Of a stretch of DNA of 64,000 nt, positions 1 to 9,467 are shown in pieces (the stretch's first letter is position 1; every line of letters starts with the position of its first letter). A program made the translations under genes and the position numbers. Under the pieces are notes generated by a model. It had not been told where the DNA came from, did not search any database, and was given only the letters and a program-made list of their open reading frames with translations. The stretch comes from Corynebacterium faecale (GTDB taxonomy: Bacteria > Actinomycetota > Actinomycetes > Mycobacteriales > Mycobacteriaceae), in assembly GCF_030408735.1 (NCBI RefSeq), contig NZ_CP047204.1, forward strand, positions 1,860,001 through 1,924,000, given 5' to 3'.

Positions 1-187
1 TAAACCCACCAACCAGCTGTTATTCTCCCCCTTCCACCACCCCCAAGCCCACCATTGTCCACATCCGCCCCATGATCCACACGTGTTTTCACACTGACCC
101 GCCCTGATTCACCGGGCGGGACCACCGCAGTCCCCGGTGGAAAGACCGGCTCCGGACCCCGGTCTTCCCCGAATGGTCAGATTTAAC

Positions 188-200
188 TAATCTCTAGAGA
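188..200 (+). promoter_or_regulatory. Leaderless -10 promoter of the hydrolase gene
   Basis: A TAATCT hexamer at 188-193 lies exactly 7 nt before the ATG at 201, and there is no Shine-Dalgarno-like sequence. This is the geometry of a leaderless corynebacterial transcript. Nothing else is recognised in bases 1-187. Confidence 0.55.
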
Positions 201-1253
201 ATGGGTTCATTCAGCGAAGAAAACCGGGCTGGTGCGGGTTCACCGGATGGTGGTTGGACCGAGGATCTTCTCGGCGATGACTACCAGAAATTCACACTGC
301 CCCTGGGTCCGGACCCGGACAATGAAACCGACGTGGAAGCCACCCTGGTTCGACACCTTCCCACCGACTCGGGACAGGGATCCACGAACCTAAGCGACTT
401 CAGTCAACGACCTGCCCTGCTGTGGATCCACGGCATGACCGACTACTTCTTCCACACGGAGTTTGCCGAGTTCTTCCATTCCCAGGGTTATGCGGTGTAC
501 GGGCTGGACCTGCGCAAATGTGGGCGTTCCCACCGCCCGGGACAACAGTGGCACTACACCACTGATCTGTCACACTATTTCCCTGATCTCACGGCAGCCC
601 TGGATATCCTTTCCGCGACCCATCCCGCTGTCATCCCGGTCGGGCACTCAACCGGTGGCCTGATCGCACCCCTGTGGCTGGATCAGCTGCGCACGTCCGA
701 TCCCGATCGGCACTCCCGGGTGTCTGCGCTAGTACTCAACAGTCCTTGGCTGGCCATGATGTACCCCTCCCCGGTGGTGCGGATCATCGGCCCCGTCATT
801 GACCTGATTGGCCGGAAAAAACCCCTCTGGACGCTCCCCCGCGATGGCCTGGGAACCTACGGCAGGTCCATCCACCGGGATCACCTCGGCGAATGGGACT
901 TCGATATGACGATGAAACCCGTGGAGGGACACCCCAAGAAGTTCGGTTGGCTAAGAGCTGTGATGGCAGGACACCGGTCGGTACAGTCAGGCCAGGTCAA
1001 CGTGGGTGTCAGTGTGCTCACCCTGTCATCTGCCCGATCCTGGTTCAAACGTGAACAGACCCCGGAGGTGGATTCCTCCGATACCGTCCTGGACATCCGT
1101 CATATGGAGAAGTACTCCCCCATGTTGAATTCCCCTCCCCGGCAGGTGACCATTCACCAGCTCGACGGGGCACGCCATGATGTGTTCCTCTCCCGGAAAC
1201 CTGTTCGCGAGGAGGCCATGCGGGTCATGCTGAACTGGCTCACATCATTCTGA
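201..1253 (+). CDS. Alpha/beta hydrolase (lysophospholipase/serine aminopeptidase S33-like)
   Basis: A 350-residue protein with the alpha/beta-hydrolase layout. WIHGMTDYFF near residue 75 forms the oxyanion-hole region, GHSTGG near residue 149 is the nucleophile elbow with Ser, and ARHDVFLS near residue 326 probably supplies the catalytic His. It resembles the Hydrolase_4 / monoglyceride-lipase group. No signal peptide is seen, so it is probably cytoplasmic. The substrate cannot be told from sequence. It stands alone, with a leaderless-type promoter and a GC-rich hairpin after the stop. Fold and hydrolase class are secure; lipid esterase activity is only a possibility. Confidence 0.85.
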   Translation: MGSFSEENRAGAGSPDGGWTEDLLGDDYQKFTLPLGPDPDNETDVEATLVRHLPTDSGQGSTNLSDFSQRPALLWIHGMTDYFFHTEFAEFFHSQGYAVYGLDLRKCGRSHRPGQQWHYTTDLSHYFPDLTAALDILSATHPAVIPVGHSTGGLIAPLWLDQLRTSDPDRHSRVSALVLNSPWLAMMYPSPVVRIIGPVIDLIGRKKPLWTLPRDGLGTYGRSIHRDHLGEWDFDMTMKPVEGHPKKFGWLRAVMAGHRSVQSGQVNVGVSVLTLSSARSWFKREQTPEVDSSDTVLDIRHMEKYSPMLNSPPRQVTIHQLDGARHDVFLSRKPVREEAMRVMLNWLTSF

Positions 1254-1300
1254 AGCGTGCGTCCCAGGGTATGCCCCAGGTATCTGCGCCTGGGAAACCC

Positions 1301-1330
1301 CCTCGGGGCCCCACTGAACTGGCCCCGGGG
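1301..1330 (+). terminator. Hairpin terminator after the hydrolase gene
   Basis: A 10-bp stem (one G-U pair) of cctcggggcc and ggccccgggg closes a 10-nt loop, 48 nt past the stop codon. There is no T-tract, so it may stabilise the 3' end rather than terminate on its own. Confidence 0.5.
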
Positions 1331-1471
1331 ATGATCTCTGGAATACTCAAGGGGAAGAAAAACCGGCACCCGGTTGTTGACCTGTGTGGGGAAACAGCCG
1401 ACAGCCTGAATCACGGCGACAGGTCCAGACGGTGACAACAACCCTGGATGGAGCCACGGTGTCCCGCGTGT

Positions 1472-1497
1472 GGTTCTACGATTAGGTTCTACGATTA
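1472..1497 (+). repeat. 13-bp perfect tandem repeat upstream of mtr
   Basis: GGTTCTACGATTA occurs twice back to back, about 130 nt before the mtr start, in the 373-bp gap between the hydrolase and mtr. Apart from the terminator hairpin the gap holds nothing else recognised. The repeat could be a duplicated operator or a slippage product. Confidence 0.7.
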
Positions 1498-1626
1498 TCT
1501 GTGTCGCCATAGGGAGTTTGGCCATCGGTGTTGACCACGATGGCATCTCCCCTCTGTTTGTCCCAGGCCCCCGGTTACCCCTTCCCCAGGTTCGCATCAC
1601 TTTCTCAGATCAGGAGTTCTACTTCC

Positions 1627-3036
1627 ATGTCCGATTCCACGCCCGGTTCCACCTCTGCCGCTCAGCACTATGACCTCATCATCATCGGTACGGGTTCAGG
1701 AAACTCGATCCCGGGCCCGGAGTTCGATGACAAGTCCATCGCCATTGTGGAGAAGGGTGTGTTCGGAGGCACCTGTCTGAATGTGGGGTGCATTCCCACC
1801 AAGATGTTCGTCTACGCGGCGGATGTCGCCCGGGAGATCCGGGAAGCAGCGAAACTCGGCATTGATGCCAGCTACAACAGCGTCGACTGGCCGTCGATTG
1901 TGCAGCGGGTGTTTGCTAATCGCATTGATCCGATCGCGCAGGGTGGCGAGGCCTACCGTCGTGGACCTGAAACCCCCAACATCGATGTCTATGACATGCA
2001 TGCCCGGTTCATCGATGACAAGACCATCTCCACCGGCCAGGCAGGGGAGGAAAAGATCATCACGGGTGACCAAATCGTCATCGCCACCGGTTCCCGTCCT
2101 TTCATCCCGCCGGTGATCAAAGAGTCGGGAGTGCGGTACTACACCAATGAAGACATCATGCGCCTTCCGGATCTGCCTGAGAATCTTGTCATTGTGGGCG
2201 GTGGCTTCATCGCCCTGGAATTCGCCCACGTCTTCGCATCCCTTGGCACCGCTGTCACACTGATCAATCGTTCTGATGTCCTGCTCCGGGACTCCGATGA
2301 GGACATTTCGGCCAGGATCGGTGAGATCACCGGGCAACGTCTGGATGTACGGCTCTCCACGTCGATCACCGACCTCAATGAACAGTCCGATGGATCCATC
2401 ACCATCACCCTTGATTCCGGGGAGAGCATCAACACCGGGGTGCTGCTGGTTGCCACCGGCCGGACGCCCAATGGTGATCAGATGGATCTGGACAAGGGTG
2501 GCATCGACATGATCGGGCGACGTATCCGGGTGGATGAATTCGGTCGCACCTCATCACCGGGGGTGTGGGCATTGGGGGATGTCTCCAGCCCCTACAAGTT
2601 GAAGCACGTGGCCAATGCTGAGATGCGCGCAGTGAAGCATAATCTCCTCAATCCTGAGGACCTGCGCCCAATGCCTCATGACCACGTGCCGTCAGCGGTG
2701 TTCACCAATCCGCAGATCGCCATGGTCGGGTTGACAGAAACCGAGGCACACGCCGCCGGGTTCAATCTGACAGTCAAAATCCAGAATTACGGAGATGTCG
2801 CCTACGGCTGGGCAATGGAGGACACCTCCGGGTTTGTGAAATTGATCGCAGACAAGGATTCCGGAAAGCTCCTGGGGGCCCATCTCATTGGACCGCAGGC
2901 AGCAAGCCTGATCCAGCAGCTCATCACCGTCATGGCCTTCAATCTGGATGTCCGGGAGGTAGCGGGCAATCAATACTGGATCCACCCGGCTCTGCCGGAG
3001 GTCGTGGAAAATGCACTTCTCGGCTTAGATTTCTGA
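1627..3036 (+). CDS. mtr: Mycothione reductase
   Basis: NADPH-dependent flavoenzyme that reduces mycothiol disulfide, the actinobacterial counterpart of glutathione reductase. The 469-residue protein has an N-terminal FAD Rossmann motif (IIIGTGSGN), the redox-active disulfide GGTCLNVGCIPTK near residues 47-59, a second Rossmann motif for NADPH (IVGGGFIALEFA), the FAD motif WALGDVSSPYKLKH and the C-terminal dimer-interface motif HPALPEV with the catalytic His. The ATG at 1627 is chosen because AGGAG at 1610-1616 precedes it; upstream in-frame codons lack a ribosome-binding site and add a non-homologous stretch. Length fits the family (about 460 residues). Mtr rather than mycothiol-independent relatives is favoured by the GTGSGNS start and lack of extra domains. 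Confidence 0.93.
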   Translation: MSDSTPGSTSAAQHYDLIIIGTGSGNSIPGPEFDDKSIAIVEKGVFGGTCLNVGCIPTKMFVYAADVAREIREAAKLGIDASYNSVDWPSIVQRVFANRIDPIAQGGEAYRRGPETPNIDVYDMHARFIDDKTISTGQAGEEKIITGDQIVIATGSRPFIPPVIKESGVRYYTNEDIMRLPDLPENLVIVGGGFIALEFAHVFASLGTAVTLINRSDVLLRDSDEDISARIGEITGQRLDVRLSTSITDLNEQSDGSITITLDSGESINTGVLLVATGRTPNGDQMDLDKGGIDMIGRRIRVDEFGRTSSPGVWALGDVSSPYKLKHVANAEMRAVKHNLLNPEDLRPMPHDHVPSAVFTNPQIAMVGLTETEAHAAGFNLTVKIQNYGDVAYGWAMEDTSGFVKLIADKDSGKLLGAHLIGPQAASLIQQLITVMAFNLDVREVAGNQYWIHPALPEVVENALLGLDF

Positions 3037-3399
3037 GCTGCGGAAACGCTTAAAAATCCCGTCTTGGACAGTGCACGATTAACTTTACGTGTCAAATATT
3101 CCCAGGCAGAGCCGGCCCTCCCATGATTTCCCCAGGGAACACATAGCCGACTGTGGCGCTTTATCGGAAAGTATCACCCCTTTGGATGCCCCCGCCCGTT
3201 GAAGGGTCAGCAAATGTGGTTAAACTGACCTCTGTTGGATTACCTGACAGCCAGTTAGGAAGATCTGGTTACAGAATCCAGGCTTTTATTGGTTTCATCA
3301 ACTTCTAACAGTTGTTCCCAACAAACTCCTCGGACTCTGGGTAAACTAATCGCTAGGCGTCATCTGAAATCGACACTTCGTTGGTTTGAAGTCGCTGAT

Positions 3400-3430
3400 T
3401 ACTATGTTCAGTCCCGCCCGCGAGGGCGGG
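3400..3430 (+). promoter_or_regulatory. Putative -10 and 5'-terminal hairpin ahead of the small secreted proteins
   Basis: A TACTAT hexamer at 3400-3405 is followed at 3413-3430 by a perfect 7-bp stem (cccgccc/gggcggg) closed by a GCGA tetraloop of the GNRA class. With a start site near 3412 the transcript would begin with this hairpin, 31 nt before the ATG. There is no T-tract, so an RNA-stabilising role is more likely than termination. The rest of the 424-bp gap (3037-3399) is AT-richer than its surroundings and contains other possible -10 boxes but no gene. Confidence 0.5.
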
Positions 3431-3460
3431 AAGATGCTACTAATTTCAAAGGACTTTCTC

Positions 3461-3802
3461 ATGCGTTCTTTCCGCACCGCTGCAGTCGCCGGCGTTACTG
3501 CACTTGCCCTGACCCTGGGCACCACCTCCATCGCTTCCGCTCAGGAAGACACCCGCGCTGACCTTTCCTCCGGTTTCTCCGCTCTCTCATCCGGCGGCTT
3601 CGCTGGCGTGGGCGAGGCTTGGGATGCCGATGAGCCTGTCACCGGCGAAGACACTTTCGGTGAAGTTGAAAACCGTGAAGACGCCCCTTCCTGGGTTCAG
3701 AACATGTACGACCTGACCTGGATCGGCGCCATCGCGTCCGTCCTGGGCGTCATCGTCTTCCCTGCTTACAACTACCTGGTCTACACCGGCGTTCTCAAGT
3801 AA
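3461..3802 (+). CDS. Small secreted, membrane-anchored protein (paralogue 1)
   Basis: A 113-residue protein with a clear Sec signal peptide (MRSFRT, hydrophobic core, ASA cleavage site before QED). A polar acidic middle carries WDADEPVTGEDTFG, and the C-terminus is a hydrophobic segment IGAIASVLGVIVFPAYNYL that could span the membrane. The ATG at 3461 is preceded by AAAGGA. It is paralogous to the next gene: same layout, the shared ADEP element, a Trp-containing linker and the GVLGMIVFP/SVLGVIVFP motif at the C-terminus. Similar tandem genes of unknown function occur next to mtr in related corynebacteria. Function is unknown; a small cell-envelope or mycomembrane-associated protein is possible but not shown. 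Confidence 0.8.
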   Translation: MRSFRTAAVAGVTALALTLGTTSIASAQEDTRADLSSGFSALSSGGFAGVGEAWDADEPVTGEDTFGEVENREDAPSWVQNMYDLTWIGAIASVLGVIVFPAYNYLVYTGVLK

Positions 3803-3845
3803 GTAACCTCCCCACTTCTGCACGATCCGAAAGGTCCGCACTACA

Positions 3846-4226
3846 ATGCGTAAGTTCCGCAACTCTGCAATTGCAATCGTCTCCGCTGCTGCCATCTCCC
3901 TCGGTGGCATGACCGCTGCCACCGCCCAGGACGGTGACATCGACCAGGAGACCCCCATCGTCGAGACCAACGAAGATCCAGGTCTGTCCTCCATGCTCTC
4001 CTCCAACGGTTCCACCGCCTGGAAGTGGGGCGAGGACCTCAACGCTGATGAGCCAGGCTACGGCACCGATGCATTCGGTTCCTCCCGCGAGGACTCCGGC
4101 AATGACGTCCCACGCTGGCTGCGCGCCTGGGAGAGGGCTTTCGATATCGTCACCGTCGGCGGCGTTCTCGGCATGATCGTATTCCCAGTCATCAACTTCC
4201 TGAAGTACAACGGCATCATTCAGTAA
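3846..4226 (+). CDS. Small secreted, membrane-anchored protein (paralogue 2)
   Basis: A 126-residue paralogue of the preceding gene, 43 bp downstream and probably cotranscribed. It has a signal peptide MRKFRNSAIAIV ending in ATA-QDG, an acidic region with LNADEPGYGTDAFG, WLRAW before the last hydrophobic segment, and the ending GMIVFPVINFLKYNGIIQ. The two copies differ over most of their length but keep the ADEP box and the IVFP membrane segment, which argues for maintained function. A strong palindromic terminator follows. No known family is recognised. Confidence 0.8.
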   Translation: MRKFRNSAIAIVSAAAISLGGMTAATAQDGDIDQETPIVETNEDPGLSSMLSSNGSTAWKWGEDLNADEPGYGTDAFGSSREDSGNDVPRWLRAWERAFDIVTVGGVLGMIVFPVINFLKYNGIIQ

Positions 4227-4250
4227 TCCACTGCTTCAGTAGTTAGTTCT

Positions 4251-4282
4251 GAGGGGCACCCACCATATGGTGGGTGCCCCTC
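4251..4282 (+). terminator. Perfect 32-nt palindromic terminator
   Basis: A perfect palindrome starting gaggggcaccc and ending gggtgcccctc, centred on CATATG, lies 24 nt after the second secreted-protein gene. As RNA it makes a 14-bp or longer GC-rich stem followed by TCTGCTGTTG. Confidence 0.75.
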
Positions 4283-4419
4283 TGCTGTTGTGCCACTCCA
4301 TTACCGGGTGGCTCCTTCCCTGGACGGAATCGGGCTCTGGGTAGACTGGGATCCGTTCGAGCAGCCCACCCTTCTGCCCGCCCTGTCTCCCCCTTTTGGA
4401 AGAAACCAGAAACCATAAC

Positions 4420-5175
4420 GTGTCGACCACTTCTCTTCACGGATCCCTGACCCCACTACCCCGTGACCGTGACATCCGGGCGGGCACCGCCAGCATCGCC
4501 ACCGCCGGTGCGGTCCTCTTGGCGGTGATAGCAGCGGCGCTGGTACCGGGCAGCCCCTTCTACGCGCTGCTCACTGCCGCCGGCGTGGCATTCGGGGCTG
4601 CCTCCGTCATATTCCAGCTCCGCCACCGCAAGCCACCACGGATCTACCAGTGGCTATCCGCGCTCGGCGGATTCGTCATCCTCTTCATCGGGTTGCTGGT
4701 GGCTATTGCGCGGATCGGCGCCTCACCGTTACTGGTCACCGCCGGAATGGTGTCTACCATCTACCTCATGCCGGTCGCGGTCCTTGCCTGCTACATCGGC
4801 GGGCTGGGGCAGTTTCCGGTGAAGTGGGCTGGACCGGTGTTGATGGCCACCGGTGGAGCAGCAACAACGGCATGGTTGTCACTGGGGCCAGGTGCCGGCC
4901 AGACGAATCTCCTGATCACACTGGCTGCCGCCCTGTCCATCGCCGGTTGCGCGTTCCCCGTCATCAGGGCGGTGAAGAAGCCCCCCACCACCCTCCCCGG
5001 ATGGATCATCCCCCTGCCGGCACTGATGATGGCCATTCTCATGTTCGTCATGATCGGGCGCGCACTTCTGCCTGATCTTCTGCCCTGGTTGTCACCGGTG
5101 GTGGTCGCCTGGACTTACATGGTGTCAGGGTTGCTGGCAACATTTGCGGGGTTACTCACCTCATCGAGGAATTGA
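4420..5175 (+). CDS. Polytopic membrane protein, function unknown
   Basis: About 251 residues, mostly hydrophobic, with seven or eight likely transmembrane helices separated by short polar loops ([19 protein letters not shown]). No catalytic motif is seen. GTG at 4420 is used here; a TTG at 4396 is in frame, and neither has a well-spaced ribosome-binding site, so the start is uncertain. A -10-like TAGACT lies at 4343-4348. The last 61 bp overlap the 3' end of cobQ on the other strand, an unusual convergent overlap that leaves no room for an intergenic terminator. Confidence 0.7.
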   Translation: MSTTSLHGSLTPLPRDRDIRAGTASIATAGAVLLAVIAAALVPGSPFYALLTAAGVAFGAASVIFQLRHRKPPRIYQWLSALGGFVILFIGLLVAIARIGASPLLVTAGMVSTIYLMPVAVLACYIGGLGQFPVKWAGPVLMATGGAATTAWLSLGPGAGQTNLLITLAAALSIAGCAFPVIRAVKKPPTTLPGWIIPLPALMMAILMFVMIGRALLPDLLPWLSPVVVAWTYMVSGLLATFAGLLTSSRN

Positions 5176-6602
5176 TCCAGGTCCCAATGCTTTTCCAAGG
5201 CATCGGCGATCATGTCCAACTGCTGGAGGCGGATCCCCTCGTAGGAGGTGTCCTGGCTGACCACAAACCCCGGTTTGCCCGCCAGTGCCGCCACCTCGGC
5301 GAGAAACCTCCGACGCGCCGTGTCATTTTCCAGGTAGCCGTGTCGATGGGTTCCAAACAATGCTTGTCGACGCGCCCCCTCCCCCTCGATCCAGGTTTGT
5401 TCGCGGTGTCGGCTCACCTGTCCGTGGTGCACCTCATAGGATCCGTCACCATGGTTGATCAGGGTTTTTTCCTGCACGAAGGTGATGTGGACGTGGAAAA
5501 GCCCGAGCCCGGCCACGGGCGAGCTGGACGTGGATTCCACCGCGTCCGTGATTGACCTGGCCATCATCTGATAGCCCCCGCACAGCCCCAGAATGGGGCG
5601 GTTCTCCGCCGCGCGCTCCATCAGGGCCCGGTCAAGACCCTGCGCGCGCAACCAGGCCAGATCGGCAACCGTGGCACGGGTACCCGGGATGATCACCAGG
5701 TCTGCATCACTTACCTGGCCCACGTCCTGAACCCAGGTCACCGAGACCCCGGGTTCAGCGGCCAGTGCCTCCACATCCGTGGCGTTGGAGACCCGTGGCA
5801 GCCGGATCGCTGCAACGGTGAGCCGCTGGGTGCCCAGGGGCTGCGCCCCACCCGGTCCGACCACACGCCCCACCGCTGACTGCAGGGAATCCTCCGCGTC
5901 GATCCAGATGCCGTCGAGATACGGGATGACGGCTTTGGTTTCCACCCCGGTGAGTTCCTCCAGCTGGATCAATCCGGGATCCAACAGGCCCTGATCCCCA
6001 CGGAATTTATTGATCACAAAACCCTGGATCAAGCCGCGGTCCTCCGGGGACACGATCGCATGGGTGCCGAAGAGGTGTGCGATCACACCACCCCGGTCGA
6101 TGTCACCGACGATGTACACAGGCATCCTGGCTTCCTGCGCCAGCCCGAAATTAGCCACATCCGTGGCACGGAGATTGATCTCAGCGGGTGAGCCAGCCCC
6201 CTCACAGATCACAATATCGAAGCGTCTGCGTAGTTCTGCCAATTGTGCGGCGGCAATCCCCCGCAGATCATGTCGGTGGTGAATATAGTCCCGGGCCCCC
6301 ACCTCGCCCTCAGCCCTACCCATGATCACCAGCTGTGAACGTTGATCAGACCCCGGTTTCAGCAGGATGGGGTTAAAGGCCACCGACGGCTCCAGACCGC
6401 ACGCGAGAGCCTGCAGGGCCTGGGCACGGCCGATCTCTCCACCGTCTGGGGTGACCATGGAGTTATTGGACATGTTCTGCGCCTTGAAGGGGGCCACTTT
6501 CAACCCGGCCCTGGCAAACGCCCGGCACAGACCAGCCGTGATCACCGACTTCCCGGCATCCGAGGTGGTGCCGGCGATCAGCACGGCGAGTCCTTCAGCC
6601 AA
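5115..6602 (-). CDS. cobQ: Cobyric acid synthase
   Basis: Glutamine-dependent amidotransferase that amidates four side chains of adenosyl-cobyrinic acid a,c-diamide in cobalamin synthesis. The 495-residue protein has the full CobQ layout: an N-terminal dethiobiotin-synthetase-like ATPase ([31 protein letters not shown]) and a C-terminal class-I glutaminase domain with the nucleophile in [10 protein letters not shown] and a His in the HHGQVSRH region. It is not the shorter GatD/MurT-associated CobQ-like protein. The TTG at 6602 follows the map stop by 2 nt, so translation is probably coupled. No other cobalamin gene or B12 riboswitch is in the window. Confidence 0.9.
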   Translation of the reverse strand: MAEGLAVLIAGTTSDAGKSVITAGLCRAFARAGLKVAPFKAQNMSNNSMVTPDGGEIGRAQALQALACGLEPSVAFNPILLKPGSDQRSQLVIMGRAEGEVGARDYIHHRHDLRGIAAAQLAELRRRFDIVICEGAGSPAEINLRATDVANFGLAQEARMPVYIVGDIDRGGVIAHLFGTHAIVSPEDRGLIQGFVINKFRGDQGLLDPGLIQLEELTGVETKAVIPYLDGIWIDAEDSLQSAVGRVVGPGGAQPLGTQRLTVAAIRLPRVSNATDVEALAAEPGVSVTWVQDVGQVSDADLVIIPGTRATVADLAWLRAQGLDRALMERAAENRPILGLCGGYQMMARSITDAVESTSSSPVAGLGLFHVHITFVQEKTLINHGDGSYEVHHGQVSRHREQTWIEGEGARRQALFGTHRHGYLENDTARRRFLAEVAALAGKPGFVVSQDTSYEGIRLQQLDMIADALEKHWDLDQFLDEVSNPANVASNPDTM

Positions 6603-6604
6603 GG

Positions 6605-7489
6605 TCAGATATTTTCATCCGGAAGGGTGAGGATCTCATTGCCGTCCTCGGTGATGACGATGGTGTGTTCAAACTGGGCGGTGAACTTCCGGTCGGTGTT
6701 CTGCACCGTCCATCCGTCATCCCAGATCTCATAGTCCAGGGATCCGATGTTGATCATCGGTTCAATGGTCAACGTCATGCCCGGTACGAGGATGTCACGG
6801 TACTGGGTGTTGTCATAGTGAAGGACCACCAGGCCGTTGTGGAAGGTGGGTCCGATGCCGTGGCCGGTGAAATCACGGACCACCTGGTAACCGAAACGCT
6901 TGGCATAAGACTCGATGACCCGGCCGATCACGTTGATTTCACGTCCCGGTTTGGCCGCTCGGATACTGCGCATCATGGCCTCCTCGGTGCGTTCCACCAG
7001 CAGGCGGTGCTCCTCGGCGACATTCCCGGAGAGGAAGGTGGCATTACAGTCACCGTGGACACCGTGTTTGAAGGCCGTGACGTCGATGTTGACGATATCC
7101 CCGTCCTGGATGACCGTGGTGTCCGGGATGCCGTGGCAGACAATCTCGTTGAGGGAGACACAGACAGATTTGGTGAATCCCCGGTAACCCAGATCCGAGG
7201 GGTATGCACCGTTATCGCACATGTACTCATGCGCAACACGGTCAATCTCATCGGTGGTCACGCCGGGCTGCACAGCCGCGCCAGCGACCTTCAATGCGTT
7301 CGCAGCGATACGGGAAGTCTCGCGCATCGCTTCGATCACCTCTGGTGTCTGGACGAACGGCTCCCCGATGGCTTCCTGTACCTCGTCCTTCCACACATAT
7401 TCAGGTCGCTCAATGTGGGCTGGAACCTGCCTGATAGGGGTTGGTTTTCCTGGAACTAGAGGTGCACGCAAGGTAGACATGGACACCAT
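6605..7489 (-). CDS. map: Methionine aminopeptidase, type I
   Basis: Removes the initiator methionine from nascent proteins. The 294-residue enzyme has the pita-bread fold with metal ligands in [14 protein letters not shown] (two Asp), the His in [13 protein letters not shown], Glu in TIEPMINIG and Glu in QFEHTIVIT. The N-terminal extension [16 protein letters not shown] is typical of the actinobacterial map form. ATG 7489 follows AGGGGA with short spacing; ATG 7480 is an alternative three codons in. It heads a two-gene unit with cobQ and lies downstream of the penicillin-binding lipoprotein, as in mycobacteria. Confidence 0.93.
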   Translation of the reverse strand: MVSMSTLRAPLVPGKPTPIRQVPAHIERPEYVWKDEVQEAIGEPFVQTPEVIEAMRETSRIAANALKVAGAAVQPGVTTDEIDRVAHEYMCDNGAYPSDLGYRGFTKSVCVSLNEIVCHGIPDTTVIQDGDIVNIDVTAFKHGVHGDCNATFLSGNVAEEHRLLVERTEEAMMRSIRAAKPGREINVIGRVIESYAKRFGYQVVRDFTGHGIGPTFHNGLVVLHYDNTQYRDILVPGMTLTIEPMINIGSLDYEIWDDGWTVQNTDRKFTAQFEHTIVITEDGNEILTLPDENI

Positions 7490-7554
7490 GCTAGTCCCCT
7501 GCCCCCACCCGAGCCGAACCAGGGGGTTGCCCTGCTCAACCGTGGGGCGCGAAC

Positions 7555-9411
7555 CTATGCGTCAGGCGCCGGGATGATCTCGCGCCCCGCCCTCATCTCA
7601 TCCAGGCGGATGAAAAAGCGATCTGTCACAGCTGTGGCGACCTCCGATCCACCACCCATGACCACCAGGGTGGCAAACGCGATGTCATCCTCACGGTAAC
7701 CGGTGAACCACGCATGGGATCCCTCATTGATCTCAGCCTCACCGGTCTTGGCGTAGACCTGGCCACCGGTCTGCTGCATACCCCGCCCGGTTCCGGTATT
7801 GACCACGGATGCCATCATGCCCTGCAGCTGGGTGATCATCGCCGGATCCGGATCAGGAACGTCCTCACTGGCGGTGGTCTCGTGACCGGAGATGAGGACC
7901 GGGGTGGGTGTACGCCCGGCAGCCGCCGTCGCGGACACCAGCGCCATTCCGAAGGGGCTGGCCAGGTCCAGACCCTGGCCATAACCGGCTTCGGTGCGAT
8001 CCAGTGAGGTCTCCCCCTCAGGAACGCTGCCGGTAATGGTGTCCAGTCCCGGAATCTTGTAGTCAATGCCCAGTCCGAACTGCTTGGCCACATCCTGGAG
8101 TTCCCCGGGTGCCAGGCGGTTGGACATGTCTGCGAATGTGGTGTTGCAGGAGGAGGCGAATGCCCGGTCCAGGGAGGTGTTTCCCAGGGAGAAGCCGTTG
8201 TAGTTGGTCACCACCCGGCCGAAGATGTTCATGGTGCCGGGGCAGGGCACCGTGGTGCCGGGTGTCAGGCCCTGATTCTGAATACCGGCGGCGGCGGTGA
8301 TGATCTTGAAGGTGGATCCGGGGGGATACAGTCCCATGAGGGCGATATCGCCATCCTTATCTGCTTCACGGGTCTGCGCGACGGCGAGTATCTCACCGGT
8401 GGAGGGACGCATGGCCACCACCATCGCCTTCATCTCCTCGCGCAGGTCCACTGCCTCCTGGGCTGCTCGCTGGACATCATGATCGAGACTGATCCGCACG
8501 CTGGGGGCGAGTTCAGGGGCGTTGTAGATAACATCGTCGATGATGGCACCGTTCGCGGTCACGATGGAGACCCGCCAACCGTTGGAACCGTCCAGTTCCT
8601 CATCCACGATCCGGGCGACGCGGGAGACGATATCCGGTGAGAACCCCGGATCTGTGGCCACCATCGCGGCCTCGTCATTGAAGATCAGGCCGGGAACACC
8701 GGCGAGTTCCTGAGACAACCGCTCGCCCAGTTTCTCATCCACCGTGACCAGCGAGTAGGGCCGCTCCCCCAGACTCTCCAGGACACTGTCCACATCAATC
8801 TGTGGGACGTTGGCATCCCGGAAATTAGCCTCGTCCAATTTAACCGCCACCCGTTTCACCGCTGCAGCGGCATCGGTGGATTGTGAGGGATCCACCAGGA
8901 TGCGGTAGATGGTGCCCGGCTGGAGAACAGGTGCACCATCCGATGAGATCACGTTGGCACGCTGCGCATTGATGGCGCGGAGCTCCAGATGCTGGTTGGC
9001 ACCCAGCCGGGGATGCACCAGTGAGGGGCGCCACCGGACAGTCCACTCATCACGCATCTTGGTCAATGTCAGGGAAGCGTCATAGCTCAGCTCCCGTTCC
9101 CGGGGCAGTTTCCAGGTGACGGTGTAATTGGCGGTGGCGATCGTCTCCCGGGAGTCCACTGAATCCAGGGTGAGATCCACATCCTCTGCCTGGAGCCCCT
9201 CAAAGGTGGTTTCCATGATGTCTGTGGCAGTGGTCCCCTGATCGGTGAGGGCCGCGACGGATTCATAGTCCTGCTCCGACCAGGATTCGAGGAACTCCTG
9301 GGCTACCGGGTCGGCGGTGTCAGGACGTGGGGTGCACGCGACAAGACCTCCTGAGGCCATCACTGTTGCCATCACCGCTGCCAGCACGGATCTCCGCCAC
9401 ACCTTGTTCAT
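7555..9411 (-). CDS. Penicillin-binding lipoprotein (class B transpeptidase)
   Basis: A peptidoglycan D,D-transpeptidase anchored outside the membrane. The 618-residue protein starts with a lipoprotein signal (lipobox GLVAC, Cys about 26), then an NTF2-like MecA_N domain (about 35-145), a PBP dimerisation region and the transpeptidase domain. The transpeptidase carries STFK (nucleophile Ser), SCN and KTG motifs in order. It matches the layout of M. tuberculosis PbpLipo, which also sits near map and the dxr-rip-gcpE cluster. A -10 TAATCT ends 6 nt before the ATG, so translation is probably leaderless. Confidence 0.9.
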   Translation of the reverse strand: MNKVWRRSVLAAVMATVMASGGLVACTPRPDTADPVAQEFLESWSEQDYESVAALTDQGTTATDIMETTFEGLQAEDVDLTLDSVDSRETIATANYTVTWKLPRERELSYDASLTLTKMRDEWTVRWRPSLVHPRLGANQHLELRAINAQRANVISSDGAPVLQPGTIYRILVDPSQSTDAAAAVKRVAVKLDEANFRDANVPQIDVDSVLESLGERPYSLVTVDEKLGERLSQELAGVPGLIFNDEAAMVATDPGFSPDIVSRVARIVDEELDGSNGWRVSIVTANGAIIDDVIYNAPELAPSVRISLDHDVQRAAQEAVDLREEMKAMVVAMRPSTGEILAVAQTREADKDGDIALMGLYPPGSTFKIITAAAGIQNQGLTPGTTVPCPGTMNIFGRVVTNYNGFSLGNTSLDRAFASSCNTTFADMSNRLAPGELQDVAKQFGLGIDYKIPGLDTITGSVPEGETSLDRTEAGYGQGLDLASPFGMALVSATAAAGRTPTPVLISGHETTASEDVPDPDPAMITQLQGMMASVVNTGTGRGMQQTGGQVYAKTGEAEINEGSHAWFTGYREDDIAFATLVVMGGGSEVATAVTDRFFIRLDEMRAGREIIPAPDA

Positions 9412-9423
9412 GCGTGCAGATTA
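9412..9423 (-). promoter_or_regulatory. Leaderless -10 promoter of the penicillin-binding lipoprotein
   Basis: On the minus strand TAATCT (9418-9423) is followed by 6 nt and the ATG, with no Shine-Dalgarno sequence. Confidence 0.5.
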
Positions 9424-9467
9424 ACAAAGCTCAATCGAAGGTTTAGACTCCCACACCGGCAGTTGTT

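Noticed and set aside
1340..1380. Possible SigH-type promoter before mtr (GGAATA or GGGGAAGA with GTTGTT)
   Set aside because: SigH control of mycothiol genes is known in this genus, but the spacing between the elements here (27 or about 14 nt) does not fit the usual 16-19 nt.
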